From assembly GCF_014637175.1 (NCBI RefSeq), contig NZ_BMEV01000013.1, positions 1-58,178 on the forward strand: 58,178 bases of DNA. Direction: 5' to 3'. The DNA is from Compostibacillus humi (GTDB taxonomy: Bacteria > Bacillota > Bacilli > Bacillales > Amphibacillaceae). The notes below the pieces were generated by a model, which was not told where the DNA came from, searched no databases, and worked only from the letters and a program-made list of their open reading frames with translations. How positions within the stretch are numbered: the stretch's first letter is position 1; each line of letters begins with the position of its first letter. Below are positions 14,745 through 23,370 of the stretch, in pieces. The position numbers were made by a program, and so were the translations under genes.

Positions 14745-14856
14745 TTTTCGCTTAAATTTTCCGTGCTTTTAGGCGTTTTTACCGTTTCAAGACCGATTCC
14801 CCTACCTCGTAAAGAAAACGGCTAATTCCTCGGCAAAAATCGCTCAAATCACTATG
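14745..14856. repeat. 112-bp direct repeat, copy 2
   Basis: Second copy of 14573-14684. The 60 bp between copies are a run of GGTAGAGACC/GGTTCC modules. Confidence 0.75.
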
Positions 14857-15374
14857 CATTCGTTATGTTCCGTTTAAGTACGTTTCATTCCCGTTCAACT
14901 TCGTTCAGCTCCGCTCAATTCCGCCCTGGAACTTCGAAATTTTGGCGGAAAATTTTTACGGCTAGGGAAGTTGTGGCTAGCGCTTGCTTTTCGAGCGGCT
15001 AGCGCTTGGCTTCCGAGGTAAGGTTCGATAAACTAGCGCTTTATTCCTCGAAATTTTGACCTCGGATTTCGAAAATTTTGGCGCAAATTTGCGCTCACCC
15101 GGCAGGGCGGCCGCGGAAATACCGACCCCCGCCTGAATTTTCTGAAAATTCAAACATAAGCTACTTCCGATAACATACATTATGTAAACCAATTTTGCCC
15201 TGATGCAACACGGCTCAAACGCTTGCGCCGCAAGGCCTCTCGCCGTTTCCGGCCATCCGGTGCAGCCGTTTTCCCGTCTCTCACGATAAAACGACGGCCA
15301 TTTTGCGACGGATTTTGCCGTAATAAACGACACTATCAGGAATAGTCCGACTATTTCGACGGTTATTTAACGAC

Positions 15375-15424
15375 GTGCCCCTCGAGTTTTTCCAGGTACG
15401 TGCGCCGTGAACGCGCTGCCCGGT
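15375..15424. repeat. dispersed 48-bp repeat, copy 1
   Basis: TGCCCCTCGAGTTTTTCCAG ... CGCCGTGAA ... GCCCGGTAA, matched by 16489-16537 at roughly 38 of 48 positions in the same orientation. Confidence 0.6.
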
Positions 15425-15820
15425 AACATACGGCATAAAACGCCTATAAACGCTCACACGTCGCCACACGTCGCCATAAACGCTCACACAGACGCTTTCA
15501 TACCGTGTAAATACGTCTACCTTATCCGCCGACAACCCGGCTTCTAACCGGCTCCTAATCGGCCTCATTTCGCCTCGTACGTTTTAGCCGTCATTTTTCG
15601 CCATATAATGAAGGAATCCGCCGAAACCACGCCATAATATCCCCGGAACCGGCACAAACCGCATTATATCTCCGTCCGTATAGCAGCCGGCTTTTACGTG
15701 TTACACATTGACCGTTATTTTAACGATATTTTAACGACATTTTAACGGGACTATATCGACATATACCGGAGTAACCGAGAATAACCGGAAATAACGTTAT
15801 AGGCCGTTTCTAACGTTTTA

Positions 15821-15904
15821 ATCGTTATTATCCGTTATTATCGTTTATATCGTTATTATCCGTTATTATCGTTTATATCGTTATCCTCGTTTATGCCGTT
15901 ATCC
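15821..15904. repeat. 28-bp tandem repeat
   Basis: Two identical 28-bp units (15821-15848, 15849-15876; each ATCGTTATTATCCGTTATTA plus TCGTTTAT) and a third decayed one (15877-15904). Internally each is about three CGTTAT-type nonamers. Iteron-like. Confidence 0.75.
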
Positions 15905-15928
15905 CGTTATAATCGAATATATCGGATA

Positions 15929-15976
15929 TGGATATATCCAAGTTTGCAAGGCAAACTTGCAAGGCCTTTGGCCTTG
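15929..15976. repeat. hairpin string C
   Basis: TGGATATATCCA (15929-15940), then AAGTTTGC/GCAAACTT with a 3-nt loop (15940-15958), then CAAGGCC/GGCCTTG with a TTT loop (15960-15976), head to tail like strings A and B. Confidence 0.7.
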
Positions 15977-16053
15977 GATTAGGTATTTATAACGTTTCTA
16001 ACGTTTACATCTGCAAACTAACCGGCGTCAAACGTTCGACTTTATACGCAAAA

Positions 16054-16086
16054 ATAAAGGCGGAAAAATAAATCCGTCTTTTTTTC
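16054..16086 (+). terminator. terminator-like hairpin
   Basis: AAAGGCGGA and TCCGTCTTT pair (one G-U) and are followed by TTTT. It lies about 80 bp after hairpin string C; if real it would end a plus-strand non-coding transcript. Confidence 0.4.
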
Positions 16087-16249
16087 GTGTCTTTCCGCCC
16101 AGAGATACATAGTTCCGTTAAATTTAACGCCTAATAAAAAGCCAATCTGGCGGAACCATGCGGAATATGCGGGATATTAGGGATATGCGGGATATGCGGG
16201 AACAATAGCGGGGATCCGCCGTAAAATTTCCGCAAATAGAAGAAAATAG

Positions 16250-16401
16250 CCGCAACAACCGCAATAACCGCAATAGCCGCAACAACCGCAATAGCCGCAA
16301 CAACCGCAATAGCCGCAACAACCGCAATAGCCGCAACAACCGCAATAGCTGCAAATAACCGCAATAGCTGCAAATAACCGCAACAACCGCAATAGCCGCA
16401 A
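16250..16401. repeat. 18-bp tandem repeat made of nonamers
   Basis: CGCAACAAC CGCAATAGC repeated about seven times, with AAATAACCGCAATAGCTG variants. It is a cleaner version of the CG-start nonamer arrays A and B. All minus-strand frames stay open only because the unit lacks stop codons; the proteins read from it (Leu-Arg-Leu or Cys-Gly-Tyr repeats) are not credible. Confidence 0.8.
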
Positions 16402-16488
16402 CGTTAACGATTATTTACTTACGTCCGTTTCCTCCATTTCCTCCATTTCCGGCAAGTTCCGGCAATTTCCGACTAACTTCCGCCGCTG

Positions 16489-16537
16489 CCCCTCGAGTTT
16501 TGGCGGGTGCGTTCGCCGTGAATGCGTCGCCCGGTAA
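16489..16537. repeat. dispersed 48-bp repeat, copy 2
   Basis: Second copy of 15375-15424, with the same CTCGAG and GCCCGGTAA blocks. Confidence 0.6.
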
Positions 16538-16812
16538 ACTAAACGTAAAACTAAACGTAATAGCTGCTGCGTACAAACAACGTTAAATAACGAAGAACCC
16601 GCGAGGAGCCAGCGAAGAACCAGCGAAGAACCAACGTTAAATAGCCGAGTAAATTTGTAACGGGAATAATTCGTAATAATTCGTAATGATTCCGGTTTCT
16701 ACTATTATATGCCGAATTATATGCCGAATTATGTCAAGTAAATTTACTTTACACACCCGATTAGTACCGATTAAAATTACGATTACTGGATTACTGGTAG
16801 TACGGATTAAAA

Positions 16813-17676
16813 TTAGTACGGATTAAACGCGAGTATTCCTCCGCCTTCATCCTCCGTCCATTTTAGCCGCCTGCTAATCTCGGCCGATAACCGATTCCAT
16901 GCGGAATAAAGGTAACTGTCTAAATTCCGTACATAACCTTGTTTGTACTTCCGGATTACGTTCAAGAATACGTCAACGTAGTCAGCTCCGTGTTCTTCTA
17001 CGGCTATAGTACGATCAATATTCGCCTTTGCTCTGAGTAAAGTACCGTATGCTTTGTATAGTCCGTTAGCGTCAAAATAAGGCGCCATAGCTTCGTAAAT
17101 TACTGCCGGAATTGCTTGTCGAAGGCTGCGGGGATGGTTTTCTATGCCCGGCTCTTTCTCCGCTTTATTGTCCGCCGTAGCTTTTAATGTATTTGTATTA
17201 TTATGATTAGAAAAAACTGGTTCTACTGCGTTTTCTTCATAAGAAGGCTTGTCCATACGGTTTTCCTCGTATTCCATTGCGGTTTCATTTTGCGGTTCCA
17301 CTTGTTGCATGGTCGGATTAATAACGATGATATTGACGGACTTTTTCCGACTTCTTCCCCGCCACTTTTTAACCGTTGCGATACGATCAATCATTCCGTA
17401 TTCTGCAAGTGTGTTTATCGCTCTTATAACGGTACTTCTCGACTTGCCTATGGCTTTCCCGATAGTCTCGTACTTAGCGAATGAAACGCCTGTAATTCGA
17501 AGGCTTGAACGCCCTAAAAAACGTAGTACCTCAATAGCTGATTCCGGCACTTCGTCGGCTCTTAACCGTTCAATATATGCATAAATAGCCTCGTCCATAT
17601 CCGAGATATTCTCGAATGACCGGTATTTTTTGAGATTTTCAAAGGTTAAAACTTCGTACTTTGTTTCACTTTTCAT
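16813..17676 (-). CDS. winged-helix replication/regulator-like protein (HTH_36 type)
   Basis: 287 aa, ATG 17676 with GGGAGG 9 nt upstream. Residues about 35-110 form a winged helix-turn-helix (AIYAYIERLR ... SFAKYETIGKAIGKSRSTVI ... LAEYGMIDR) of the HTH_36 kind found in Gram-positive plasmid and phage replication proteins. A polar linker (about 120-175, Asn/Glu-rich) leads to a helical C-terminal domain (RQAIPAVIYEAMAPYFD ... SYLYSAWNRL). A LexA-type box lies about 100 bp upstream. It is the first gene after the integrase; element replication or SOS-linked control is inferred. Confidence 0.7.
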   Translation of the reverse strand: MKSETKYEVLTFENLKKYRSFENISDMDEAIYAYIERLRADEVPESAIEVLRFLGRSSLRITGVSFAKYETIGKAIGKSRSTVIRAINTLAEYGMIDRIATVKKWRGRSRKKSVNIIVINPTMQQVEPQNETAMEYEENRMDKPSYEENAVEPVFSNHNNTNTLKATADNKAEKEPGIENHPRSLRQAIPAVIYEAMAPYFDANGLYKAYGTLLRAKANIDRTIAVEEHGADYVDVFLNVIRKYKQGYVRNLDSYLYSAWNRLSAEISRRLKWTEDEGGGILAFNPY

Positions 17677-17776
17677 TACGATTGCCTCCCGTTTAGAGGC
17701 GCCGGCTGCCCTGTCCCCGTTCTACTCCGTCCTTCCGTTCTAGCCCTTTCCTGTCCGCCGTTTAATGCACTTTTGT

Positions 17777-17790
17777 AGAACATATGTTCG
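17777..17790. promoter_or_regulatory. LexA (SOS) box candidate
   Basis: AGAACATATGTTCG; read on the minus strand it is CGAACATATGTTCT, 13 of 14 matches to the Bacillus LexA consensus CGAACATATGTTCG. Positioned about 100 bp upstream of the minus-strand winged-helix gene (start 17676) and on the promoter side. SOS control of the element is inferred. Confidence 0.7.
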
Positions 17791-17928
17791 ATTCAGTGGT
17801 CGGACGAACAGAATATTGATTTTATCCGTTTTTTTCGATATACTAGACTTACGGTATATGGAATTGGGCGTAGGTATACGAAAAGTATGCAGCGCCTCTT
17901 TTTTTTGTTCTTTTTTAATATTTGATTA
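17791..17928. other. region between LexA box and integrase stop
   Basis: Contains a short tract CTCTTTTTTTTGTTCTTTTTTA (17894-17915) and no gene. The pyrimidine tract has no matching stem, so it is not called a terminator. Confidence 0.35.
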
Positions 17929-18924
17929 TTACAAAAATTTCCGTAGGCTTTCTGCAACTTCTTCCTTTCCTAAGTGAAGGTATCTTGTGGTTACGGCTAA
18001 GTCGCTATGGCCCAACGCTTTCGAAATTAAAGAGATATTCGCCCCTTTTTTAAGAAGGTTTTTCGCAAATCCCCGACGTAGCGCGTGCGGATTTATATTT
18101 TTAAGTCCGTACTCTTTGCGATACATATTCAGGCGTTTCGAGATATGATTATTTGTAGGTGACCTTAATACGGAATCCCCGTTTTTCGTAATAAACAATA
18201 GATTATTCCTCTTATTTCGTTCTCGTCTTATAATTTCGTTTTGGTCCATTAAGACTGCCAATAAACGCGCGAGAACATCGTCAAACGGTAAATAAATGTT
18301 TTCGTGATTCTTAACGATTCCGCCGTCAATAACCAGTAAACAAGAGTCGAGGTTGACGTGTTTATGTTCTAACCGCGCAAGTGTGCCGATACGAATACCA
18401 GTTTGATACATCAATAAAACGGCGGCAGCGTCACGCAATTCTACAAATTTACTTAAATCGAGTAAAGAGAGTAGCATTTGAATATCGCGTTCAGTAGTCC
18501 CCTCTTTGATAGGCGTATCTACCTTAATTTTGATGTTTTTCCAAAATTTTGATTCTAGCCATCCATTATCAAAGCAACGGTTTAAAAACGCCTTTAAACA
18601 CTTTAATCGGATTAATTTTGTGGAGTTACTAACGTTCATAGAGGCAAGCCATTCATATATATGGTTTGCATTAAGTTCTTCCATATATTGAACGCCTGTA
18701 ACGTTAAAGAAGTTATTAATATGTAAGTCGTAATCGCTTATTGTTCGTTCTCTTAATCCGGCGGCTTTCATCTGTCTTATAACTGTTCTTAATGCTTTTT
18801 CCACCGGAAAGCCGTCGTTAAGCTTACGTTCAGACTGTTTCGACTTATATACCTCGGATAAATTGGAGAGACCTAGATCGGAGAGATTGCCGTCAACGTG
18901 AAGGAAAGGTTTCTTTTTCGTCAT
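17929..18924 (-). CDS. tyrosine recombinase / integrase
   Basis: 331 aa, ATG 18924 with AGGAGG 9 nt upstream. An N-terminal SAM-like core-binding domain (about 40-130) precedes a catalytic domain with R178 (TGIRIGT), K205, H280-x-x-R283 (HALRR), H306 (LGH) and nucleophile Y315 (TTRYLHL), the full XerC/D-family set. It directs site-specific recombination between attP and the tRNA-Arg 3' end; the gene lies 97 bp from the att repeat and reads away from the tRNA. Its ribosome-binding site is inside the stem of the 18931-18994 hairpin, so translation is probably held back when the RNA folds. All catalytic residues are intact. Confidence 0.95.
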   Translation of the reverse strand: MTKKKPFLHVDGNLSDLGLSNLSEVYKSKQSERKLNDGFPVEKALRTVIRQMKAAGLRERTISDYDLHINNFFNVTGVQYMEELNANHIYEWLASMNVSNSTKLIRLKCLKAFLNRCFDNGWLESKFWKNIKIKVDTPIKEGTTERDIQMLLSLLDLSKFVELRDAAAVLLMYQTGIRIGTLARLEHKHVNLDSCLLVIDGGIVKNHENIYLPFDDVLARLLAVLMDQNEIIRRERNKRNNLLFITKNGDSVLRSPTNNHISKRLNMYRKEYGLKNINPHALRRGFAKNLLKKGANISLISKALGHSDLAVTTRYLHLGKEEVAESLRKFL

Positions 18925-18930
18925 AAAAAT

Positions 18931-18994
18931 AAGCCTCCTAGCACGGCTTTGTTGACCGGTTCATGACCGATTCAACTACCGTACTAGAAGGCTT
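18931..18994 (-). promoter_or_regulatory. hairpin covering the integrase ribosome-binding site
   Basis: On the minus-strand RNA a 16-bp stem (two G-U pairs, no mismatch) is formed by 18994-18979 and 18946-18931 with a 32-nt loop. The 3' arm contains the AGGAGG of the integrase and is followed by ATTTTTA. It can act as an intrinsic terminator for transcripts coming from the tRNA genes and as a cover over the integrase start. Confidence 0.65.
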
Positions 18995-19025
18995 GTCTGA
19001 CGGGGCTTTGACGCCCTTTCAGTAG

Positions 19026-19099
<74 letters not shown>

Positions 19100-19102
19100 A
19101 TA

Positions 19103-19176
19103 TGGAGCGGGTGAAGGGAATCGAACCCTCGACAACAGCTTGGAAGGCTGTGGTTTTACCACTAAACTACACCCGC
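19103..19176 (-). tRNA. tRNA-Gly (TCC)
   Basis: Acceptor GCGGGTG pairs with CACCCGC, anticodon loop CTTCCAA gives TCC, T-loop TTCGATTC. CCA is encoded. It is 3 bp upstream of tRNA-Arg in the same direction, so both share a transcript. Confidence 0.95.
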
Positions 19177-19316
19177 GTATTGGTTTTTATTAGGCTTTAA
19201 ATTTAACGGACAAATTATATTATATGTATCTCCCAAAATTTTGTCAACCGTTTTTGCCAAATTTTATCATAAGAAGATAAGTATCCCTCCCAACTTAGTT
19301 GAGAAGGACACAATTA

Positions 19317-19829
19317 TTATTTCAACTTTCCTTCCAGCGAAAGACTGGTTAATTCATTTCCGTCAACGGTAAAAAAACGAATCTGCACTTTGCTTTTATC
19401 ATCCCAAGAAATAACCGCATAGGTCGCTTCTTTGCGCATTCTCGGATAGCGGATGCTTCCGGGATTGATAAAGATTAGTTCATCGATCTGTTCAGCACCT
19501 GCAATATGGGTGTGGCCGAAGCAGACAATATCGGCATCCTCTTCTTCCGCCCGATATTTGAGCGTGAGAAGCCCTTCTTTTACCCGGTGCAAATGGCCGT
19601 GGACAATATAAAAGTTTAGTCCATCAATATGTACTTTTTCTTCGGTTGGAAACCGGGTGTCAAAATCACAGTTTCCCCTCACCTTATACATGCCTTCCAG
19701 TTCCGGTGCATCAAAATCCAATTCCGAATCCCCGCAATGGATAATCTTATCCACCGTATGCCGTGAAACAATTTCCGTAATTTCCTGTTTCCAGCCATGG
19801 CTGTCACTAAGAATCAACACAGATCCCAT
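19317..19829 (-). CDS. ysnB: metallophosphoesterase (YfcE/MJ0936-like)
   Basis: 170 aa, ATG 19829. Calcineurin-like fold: SDSHG (about 8-12), HCGDSE (about 36), RGNCD (about 52), GHLH (about 78) and GHTH (about 106) supply the two-metal site. It is a small phosphodiesterase; members hydrolyse generic phosphodiesters in vitro, and the cell substrate is unknown. Downstream of rdgB and rph as in B. subtilis ysnB. Length normal for the family. Confidence 0.85.
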   Translation of the reverse strand: MGSVLILSDSHGWKQEITEIVSRHTVDKIIHCGDSELDFDAPELEGMYKVRGNCDFDTRFPTEEKVHIDGLNFYIVHGHLHRVKEGLLTLKYRAEEEDADIVCFGHTHIAGAEQIDELIFINPGSIRYPRMRKEATYAVISWDDKSKVQIRFFTVDGNELTSLSLEGKLK

Positions 19830-19888
19830 CGTTACCAGTGTTCCTTTCTAACTGAAATTTGGCTTGATTTTTCTCGCCAACAACCAAA

Positions 19889-20485
19889 TTAATCTTTTCT
19901 CTGCTGCAAAAGAGCTTGCAGCTGATCCATCGCATGTCTCCGGTGGCTAATCTCTTGTTTCACCGAAGGGTCTAATTCAGCCAACGTGTTTGTATATCCC
20001 TCTGGAATGAAAATTGGATCGTAGCCAAATCCGTTCTCTCCGGCAGGATGAAGAGCAATTTTCCCTTCGCAATACCCTTCCGTAATGACCGTTTCCTTTC
20101 CTTTTTCCGCCAACGCCAATACGCAGACAAATCTGGCGGTGCGATTTTCCATCGGGACTGATTGCATTTCTTCTAATACTTTTCGGATATTTGCCTCATC
20201 ATCTTTATCTTCTCCGGCATATCGGGCCGAATAAATTCCCGGTCTTCCTTGTAACGCATCGATTTCTAATCCCGAATCATCTGCCAGCACAGGCATATTC
20301 AAAAGTTCCGCAATCGTTTCTGCTTTTAACCTGGCATTTTCCGCAAAAGTTGTCCCTGTTTCTTCCACTTCAGGAAGATCGTCAAAATCTAATAAAGATT
20401 TGACGCGAATATGTAATTGGGCAAAAAATTGCTGAAACTCTTTTGCTTTTCCCGCATTTTTCGTTGCAATGATTAATTCATCCAT
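19889..20485 (-). CDS. rdgB: XTP/dITP diphosphatase (non-canonical purine NTPase)
   Basis: 198 aa from ATG 20485 (GAGGTG 9 nt upstream; a longer frame begins at GTG 20515 inside rph). TKNAGKAKEFQ (about 8-18), LADDSGLEIDALQGRPG near 67-83, and GFGYDPIF near 150 are the Ham1/RdgB signature of substrate and metal binding. It removes dITP, XTP and ITP from the nucleotide pool. The start lies 14 bp before the end of rph, so the genes overlap and are co-transcribed. Called ysnA in B. subtilis. Confidence 0.92.
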   Translation of the reverse strand: MDELIIATKNAGKAKEFQQFFAQLHIRVKSLLDFDDLPEVEETGTTFAENARLKAETIAELLNMPVLADDSGLEIDALQGRPGIYSARYAGEDKDDEANIRKVLEEMQSVPMENRTARFVCVLALAEKGKETVITEGYCEGKIALHPAGENGFGYDPIFIPEGYTNTLAELDPSVKQEISHRRHAMDQLQALLQQRKD

Positions 20486-20498
20486 TTCATTCTTCACC

Positions 20499-21260
20499 TC
20501 AACTGTTTTCTTCACGCAATTCCCCGATTCTTGCTGCTAAAGGACCTAAAGCCGATTTTTGCACCTCAATTATTTCTTTAATCCCGCTATTTGCAAGCTG
20601 CAGCATCGTCTGCAACTCTTCCGGGGTAAAGGTCGCTTCTTCTCCTGTCCCCTGAATTTCCACATATTTGCCAGAGCCGGTCATGACGATGTTCATGTCA
20701 ACATTTGCCTGGGAATCTTCTTCGTAATCTAAATCCAAAATTGGCGTTCCATCAGCTAAAATGCCAACGGACGTTGCAGCGAGATAATCAAGAACAGGCA
20801 TTTTATCAATTACTTTGTTTTCGAGAAGCTTGCCGAAAGCAAGTACTACCGCAACAAAAGCTCCGGTAATGGACGCCGTCCTTGTTCCGCCATCCGCCTG
20901 AATAACATCACAATCAACCCATACTGTCCGCTCGCCGATGACGTCTAAATTGACGACGGAGCGGAGTGCTCTTCCGATTAAACGCTGAATTTCCATCGTT
21001 CTTCCGCTCACTTTTCCTTTGGAGGACTCCCGAATGTTTCTCTGGGCTGTTGCTCTTGGCAGCATGGCATATTCTGCCGTAATCCAGCCTTTCTGCTGTC
21101 CCCGCATAAATGGCGGTACCCGGTCTTCGATACTTGCATTGCAAATTACTTTCGTATTGCCGACCGTAATTAATACAGAGCCTTCCGGATGGATAATGTA
21201 ATCCGGTATGATTGAAATGGGTCTGAGCCCATTATTTTCCCTATTTTCTTTTCGCATCAT
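20499..21260 (-). CDS. rph: ribonuclease PH
   Basis: 253 aa, phosphorolytic 3'-to-5' exonuclease that trims tRNA precursors. Visible landmarks: [18 protein letters not shown] (about 33), the RNase PH core [20 protein letters not shown] (about 74-93), and the [16 protein letters not shown] phosphate/metal region (about 180). The length is as usual. Overlaps rdgB by 14 bp. Confidence 0.95.
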   Translation of the reverse strand: MMRKENRENNGLRPISIIPDYIIHPEGSVLITVGNTKVICNASIEDRVPPFMRGQQKGWITAEYAMLPRATAQRNIRESSKGKVSGRTMEIQRLIGRALRSVVNLDVIGERTVWVDCDVIQADGGTRTASITGAFVAVVLAFGKLLENKVIDKMPVLDYLAATSVGILADGTPILDLDYEEDSQANVDMNIVMTGSGKYVEIQGTGEEATFTPEELQTMLQLANSGIKEIIEVQKSALGPLAARIGELREENS

Positions 21261-21349
21261 AATTCCTCCTTATTTTCATCATTAGCTTACCATATTTTCT
21301 GCAAAATCAACACGTTAATCCCGTTTTGCCATGAATTATAGGAACAGAA

Positions 21350-21380
21350 GAAAAAAGAACTTAGCAAACGCCAAGTTCTC
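21350..21380 (-). terminator. terminator after gerM
   Basis: On the minus strand GAACTTGG and CTAAGTTC pair, followed by TTTTTTC, just past the gerM stop. Confidence 0.65.
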
Positions 21381-21394
21381 CTTATCATTATAAT

Positions 21395-22459
21395 TTATAA
21401 TTGTTCGGTCGGGGTGAAATATTGTTTGGACACTGGCTCCTCATATACTTCTCCGTCTTCGTTTACGAGCTGTTCGATGCTTTCCACCTTAATATCTACT
21501 GCTTCGATTCCCTCTTGTTCCGTCAGCGTACGGACGATCGTCTCCATCACGTCATCGGAAATAACTGCTTTCTCGCTGTCTTTTAAAATTCCTTCATTAA
21601 ACAGGACACTTAAAACCCCATCTTCCAGCACCGGGTCAGCCAATAGCTGTGCATTCGTATTAAATACGTGTTTCACGTTGGCGCTATATCCCGGACCGTC
21701 TAAAAGCGTCTCGATAATTCCCCGGTATAAGTTGCCGTCCTTTTCTTCAATATATTGGGTTACCGGAACGTAATACCGGTTTTCGTTTTGTTCTTGCGGA
21801 TAATACATTGTCACCGGCTCACTCGTTAATAAATCCGGCGTGTTCGACGCCATTACATTGATTCCCATCTCTCTGGAGTATCCTTTTCCGATCGGGGTTC
21901 CCGCAACAGGCATCGCTTCCTGATGATGGCCGTTTATCCACAGCTGTACCCGATCTACGTTTTCAAATTGGGTTAACGTAAACGTCATTGCTTCTAATAT
22001 TTGCACTTCTTCTTCCGGCTGATAGTCTTTAAATTCCTCGGATAAATCAACAATCAATGTCCCGTCTTCCAGCAAATTCATTCCTAAAATTTCCGTTCCT
22101 GCAGGCAACACTGCCTGGAAACCGTTAGGCAAAAGTTCCGTTACCGGACCGTCCTTTATCAAATATTCCAGCACTTGGGACGCTACTTGATCCGTTTCCG
22201 GCAATTGCAGCGTCTGAGCTGCTACCATCCCGTTTTTATCCAATAAATATAGTTCCCTTTCTACTGTTGCTGTACTGCTTTCCTCCGCCTCTTTATTTTC
22301 TTCCGTTTTATCTGACGGGATCTCTTCTAAATTATTCACCGGTTCCGCATTTTCCCGCGGCGGATCCATTTCATCCATAGACTGTTCTCCTTGGAAACAT
22401 CCTGCGAGCGAAAGGGAAAGGATAATTGTACCGCCAAGTACAAATATTTTCTTTTTCAT
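21395..22459 (-). CDS. gerM: GerM germination/sporulation lipoprotein
   Basis: 354 aa from ATG 22459, 7 nt after AGGAGG. Signal peptide and lipobox LSLAGC (C about 20) mark a membrane-anchored lipoprotein. An acidic linker (about 25-60) is followed by two GerMN domains (about 70-190 and 215-340). In B. subtilis GerM is a mother-cell protein needed for septal peptidoglycan work during engulfment and for cortex hydrolysis in germination. It lies between racE and rph as usual. Confidence 0.92.
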   Translation of the reverse strand: MKKKIFVLGGTIILSLSLAGCFQGEQSMDEMDPPRENAEPVNNLEEIPSDKTEENKEAEESSTATVERELYLLDKNGMVAAQTLQLPETDQVASQVLEYLIKDGPVTELLPNGFQAVLPAGTEILGMNLLEDGTLIVDLSEEFKDYQPEEEVQILEAMTFTLTQFENVDRVQLWINGHHQEAMPVAGTPIGKGYSREMGINVMASNTPDLLTSEPVTMYYPQEQNENRYYVPVTQYIEEKDGNLYRGIIETLLDGPGYSANVKHVFNTNAQLLADPVLEDGVLSVLFNEGILKDSEKAVISDDVMETIVRTLTEQEGIEAVDIKVESIEQLVNEDGEVYEEPVSKQYFTPTEQL

Positions 22460-22532
22460 GTCCATACCTCCTACGATGGTTTGTACTATTATGTATACGA
22501 GCCTTAAGGAAAAATAGACCAAGTATGGACAT

Positions 22533-22565
22533 AAAAAAAGGATGTAAATCAATACATCCTTTTTG
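22533..22565 (-). terminator. terminator overlapping the end of racE
   Basis: On the minus strand AAAAGGATGTA pairs with TACATCCTTTT around the racE TGA and is followed by TTT; it ends the ysmB-racE transcript ahead of gerM. Confidence 0.65.
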
Positions 22566-23370
22566 CCAGCTTCGTTTGCATAATTTGAATTTGCTTGTCG
22601 GGAAATTGACAGAATAGACGATGAATCATTTGCGCAAAAACATGCCTTTCCCCCGTTGCGTAAAATTTGTGCTCCGGCGTTCCCTCATCATCATTTAATA
22701 GATGCTGCATATCTAAGATTGTACTTGCTTCTCTCGCCGTCTCTTCGCCGGAAGAAATAATGCTAATTTCATTACCCATTATTTCCTGAATGATCGGCTT
22801 GATAATGGGATAATGGGTACAGCCTAAAATCAACGTATCCAAGTCTTCTTGTTCTTTAAGCGGCTCCAGCACGGTATCGACAATTTTCAATGCCTCGTTG
22901 CCTGAAATGATTCCTTTTTCCACCATCGGAACAAATGGAGGACAAGGCAAGCCGTAATAATGAATATCGCTCTTTATTTTCTGCAGCTCTTTTTCATATG
23001 CACCGCTATAAATTGTTCCTTCGGTTCCGATGACTCCGACATGATTATTTCGGGTTACTTTAATTGCTGCCCTGGCACCGGGCTGAATGACGCCGATAAC
23101 CGGAATTGAAAGTTCTCGTTTCAGCTGGTCCAGCGCAAAAGCAGTTGCCGTATTGCAGGCAATAATCAACATTTTAATATCTTTATCGAGAAGAAATTCG
23201 ACCATTTCCCACGTATAGTCGATTACTTCCTCCCGCGGCCGGGGGCCATAGGGGCACCGGGCCGTATCTCCAACATATAGGAGATTTTCCTTCGGTAGCT
23301 GGCGCATAAATTCGTGGGCGACGGTTAACCCTCCTACGCCTGAATCAATGATTCCGATTGCTTTCTTCAC
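22549..23370 (-). CDS. racE: glutamate racemase
   Basis: 273 aa from GTG 23370, which lies inside the end of ysmB. The cofactor-independent racemase has catalytic cysteines in ACNTA (about 74) and GCTHYP (about 185), with [11 protein letters not shown] at the N-terminus. It makes D-glutamate for peptidoglycan. The start overlaps the MarR gene by 26 bp, a conserved ysmB-racE arrangement. Longer starts upstream lack a ribosome-binding site. Confidence 0.93.
   Translation of the reverse strand: MKKAIGIIDSGVGGLTVAHEFMRQLPKENLLYVGDTARCPYGPRPREEVIDYTWEMVEFLLDKDIKMLIIACNTATAFALDQLKRELSIPVIGVIQPGARAAIKVTRNNHVGVIGTEGTIYSGAYEKELQKIKSDIHYYGLPCPPFVPMVEKGIISGNEALKIVDTVLEPLKEQEDLDTLILGCTHYPIIKPIIQEIMGNEISIISSGEETAREASTILDMQHLLNDDEGTPEHKFYATGERHVFAQMIHRLFCQFPDKQIQIMQTKLAKRMY

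Larger units (their letters stand above)
14440..16812. other. 2.4-kb region without recognisable genes
   Basis: Repeat-rich DNA: a 112-bp duplication, short GGTAGAG/GGTTCC alternations (14692-14745), two copies of a CTCGAG-containing repeat, a 28-bp tandem, hairpins and an 18-bp tandem. The open frames here (for example 14977-15333 and 15281-15568 on the minus strand) have no ribosome-binding sites and odd composition. This is an unusually large non-coding share for a mobile element. Confidence 0.6.

Noticed and set aside
14977-15568. Two minus-strand ORFs (118 and 95 aa)
   Set aside because: No ribosome-binding sites, odd composition and no coupling with neighbours; judged chance frames in GC-rich non-coding DNA.
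16124-16401. Minus-strand ORFs translating to Leu-Leu-Arg, Ala-Val or Cys-Cys-Gly-Tyr repeats
   Set aside because: All three frames are open only because the tandem repeat lacks stop codons; no ribosome-binding site or natural protein composition.
16250-16401. CRISPR array
   Set aside because: 18-bp tandem without spacers; units are adjacent.
17676-17783. 35-aa ORF ending in TAATG at the start of the winged-helix gene
   Set aside because: Its ATG lies within the LexA box and has no ribosome-binding site; the coupling could be chance.
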